This document shows positions 63,070 through 64,000 of a stretch of 64,000 nt of DNA, piece by piece. The stretch is from Cognatundibacterium crateris. GTDB taxonomy: Bacteria > Pseudomonadota > Gammaproteobacteria > Burkholderiales > Burkholderiaceae_D. The notes beneath the pieces are model-generated. The model saw only the letters and a program-made list of their open reading frames with translations. It was not told the origin of the DNA and made no database searches. The position numbers and the translations under genes are program-made. The stretch covers positions 248,001 through 312,000 of the forward strand of contig NZ_JAABOS010000003.1 of the NCBI RefSeq assembly GCF_010078235.1, read 5' to 3'. Each line of letters opens with the position of its first letter. Position 1 is the stretch's first letter.

Positions 63070-63148
63070 ATCCGGCTGCACTTGGTCTGTGCAGCCGGAT
63101 GATAAGTACAAGGAAAGTCAAACCAGCTTTGCTTTCCTTTTTGTATTT
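63070..63148 (+). terminator. Hairpin and terminator after the PstS-like gene
   Basis: A 12-bp hairpin ATCCGGCTGCAC / GTGCAGCCGGAT (63070-63100) followed by a second stem AAGGAAAG / CTTTCCTT (63110-63139) with T-run; the second looks like the actual terminator. Confidence 0.8.
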
Positions 63149-63294
63149 TCACTTTGCAGCATCTAAGCTAAAGGAGATTGCGGCCTGTTAGGTGTTATGT
63201 GTTATATGTTTGGGCATGTCATCGCTCAGTCTGAAAAATTCCTGATTTATCCGTTTTAAGCAATCTTGATGGCCTTACTTTTTTGGGGAACACC

Positions 63295-64000
63295 ATGAAG
63301 TTGTTTTACGATTTGCGCATTGCGTCCAAGCTGTATATCGGTTTTTTTTCTCTATTGCTGCTGACAGGTGTGCTCGGCGTTTTTTCAATTTATCAGCTGT
63401 CTGCAGTGAATCAGACTACGGTTGATCTGGGTGGTAACTGGATGCCCAGCGTGAACGCGGCAATGGGCATAAAGGAACGTATGTCGCGCCTGAGAACTCA
63501 GGAAATGCAGATCGTGTTATCGAGTGGTGATAACAAATCCATAGAAAAGTATAAGAAGCGGTTTGATGATTATGTGGCTGAGTTGCATCAGTATGAAGCA
63601 GCATATGAAAAACTGATTACCGTCGATGCCGACCGGAAGCTGCTTCAGGAGTTTAAGCAAAAGTGGAGCCTCTACCTGGTAGAAAACGGCAAGATCATCG
63701 ACCTGTCCCGGCAAAACGACAAAGACAGTGCGCTCGCTGAGTTAAGGGGCACCTCGTCGACTCTGAATGCAGACATCCTCGCCTTGGCTGATAAGATGGT
63801 CAAACTGAATGTAGAAGGAGGGCGGGCTTCTTACGATGACAGTGCGCGTATCTACCAATCATCACGTAACTGGATCTTGGCGGTACTGGCGCTGAACGTG
63901 GCGATAGGCATGACGCTGGCTTACTGGATAGCCAGGATAGTCTCTACACCTTTACAACATGCGGTAAAGCTCGCGAAAACTGTCGCTTCGGGTGATCTGA
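63295..64000 (+). CDS. Methyl-accepting chemotaxis protein, 3' partial
   Basis: Starts at the ATG at 63295 and runs off the window after 235 codons. First membrane helix ~13-33 (LYIGFFSLLLLTGVLGVFSI), then a four-helix-bundle sensor (~35-190), a second helix ~192-212 (WILAVLALNVAIGMTLAYWI) and the start of a HAMP domain (STPLQHAVKLAKTVASGDL). The signalling domain lies outside the window. Ligand-binding region is of the 4HB_MCP type. Confidence 0.88.
   Translation, partial: MKLFYDLRIASKLYIGFFSLLLLTGVLGVFSIYQLSAVNQTTVDLGGNWMPSVNAAMGIKERMSRLRTQEMQIVLSSGDNKSIEKYKKRFDDYVAELHQYEAAYEKLITVDADRKLLQEFKQKWSLYLVENGKIIDLSRQNDKDSALAELRGTSSTLNADILALADKMVKLNVEGGRASYDDSARIYQSSRNWILAVLALNVAIGMTLAYWIARIVSTPLQHAVKLAKTVASGDL

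Overview
This window is the replication-origin segment of a betaproteobacterial chromosome, most likely Burkholderiales and plausibly Oxalobacteraceae (Undibacterium-like). The basis is the block gyrB-dnaN-dnaA | rpmH-rnpA-yidD-yidC-mnmE around a DnaA-box-bearing intergenic region, the moderate G+C, and the many short palindromic repeats. The genus is an inference. The window opens inside an S9 peptidase gene and closes inside a methyl-accepting chemotaxis protein gene.

Layout. 0-21 kb is mostly housekeeping and envelope genes: S9 peptidase, CheY-like receiver, LytS/LytTR two-component pair, DMT exporter, GNAT, M28 aminopeptidase, an RND pump with its adaptor, LMW tyrosine phosphatase, MAPEG protein, three tandem Ala/Lys-rich exported proteins, a SBP-like protein, DUF481 and DUF3297 proteins, DTW tRNA-modification enzyme and a small lipoprotein. 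21-29 kb holds a GST, a Tat-exported covalent-flavin oxidase and a four-gene efflux operon (YtcA / HlyD-type adaptor / FUSC / TolC). 29-35.5 kb is an AT-richer accessory island with unusual nucleic-acid enzymes: a zinc-ribbon/HEPN-like protein, an HNH endonuclease, and a two-gene unit made of an ASCH protein and a GNAT-PIN-GNAT-PUA-like fusion. 35.5-46.6 kb is the origin block. 46.6-50 kb is a small P450/monooxygenase/DUF6058 cluster with a divergent ArsR regulator. 50-59.5 kb has a class II amidotransferase coupled to a LysR regulator, a BMP-type nucleoside ABC transporter, glycerate 2-kinase and a serine hydrolase. 59.5-64 kb has a metallophosphoesterase, a porin, a PstS-like protein and the truncated chemoreceptor.

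Main points for a second look: (1) the ASCH + GNAT-PIN-GNAT-PUA two-gene unit beside gyrB, the best candidate here for an undescribed system; (2) the three tandem Asr-like exported proteins, each with its own TGTCAAC-N16/17-CGTT promoter (ECF-sigma type), a short hairpin exactly 9 nt after CGTT, and its own terminator; (3) a ~103-bp palindromic element in three copies with compensating changes in its ends, one copy lying in the dnaA leader; (4) a ~490-nt composite inverted repeat between yidC and mnmE holding two hairpins with mutually complementary loops; (5) a 5 x 14-nt tandem repeat in the gyrB leader. No rRNA, tRNA, CRISPR array, prophage or intact insertion sequence was recognised.
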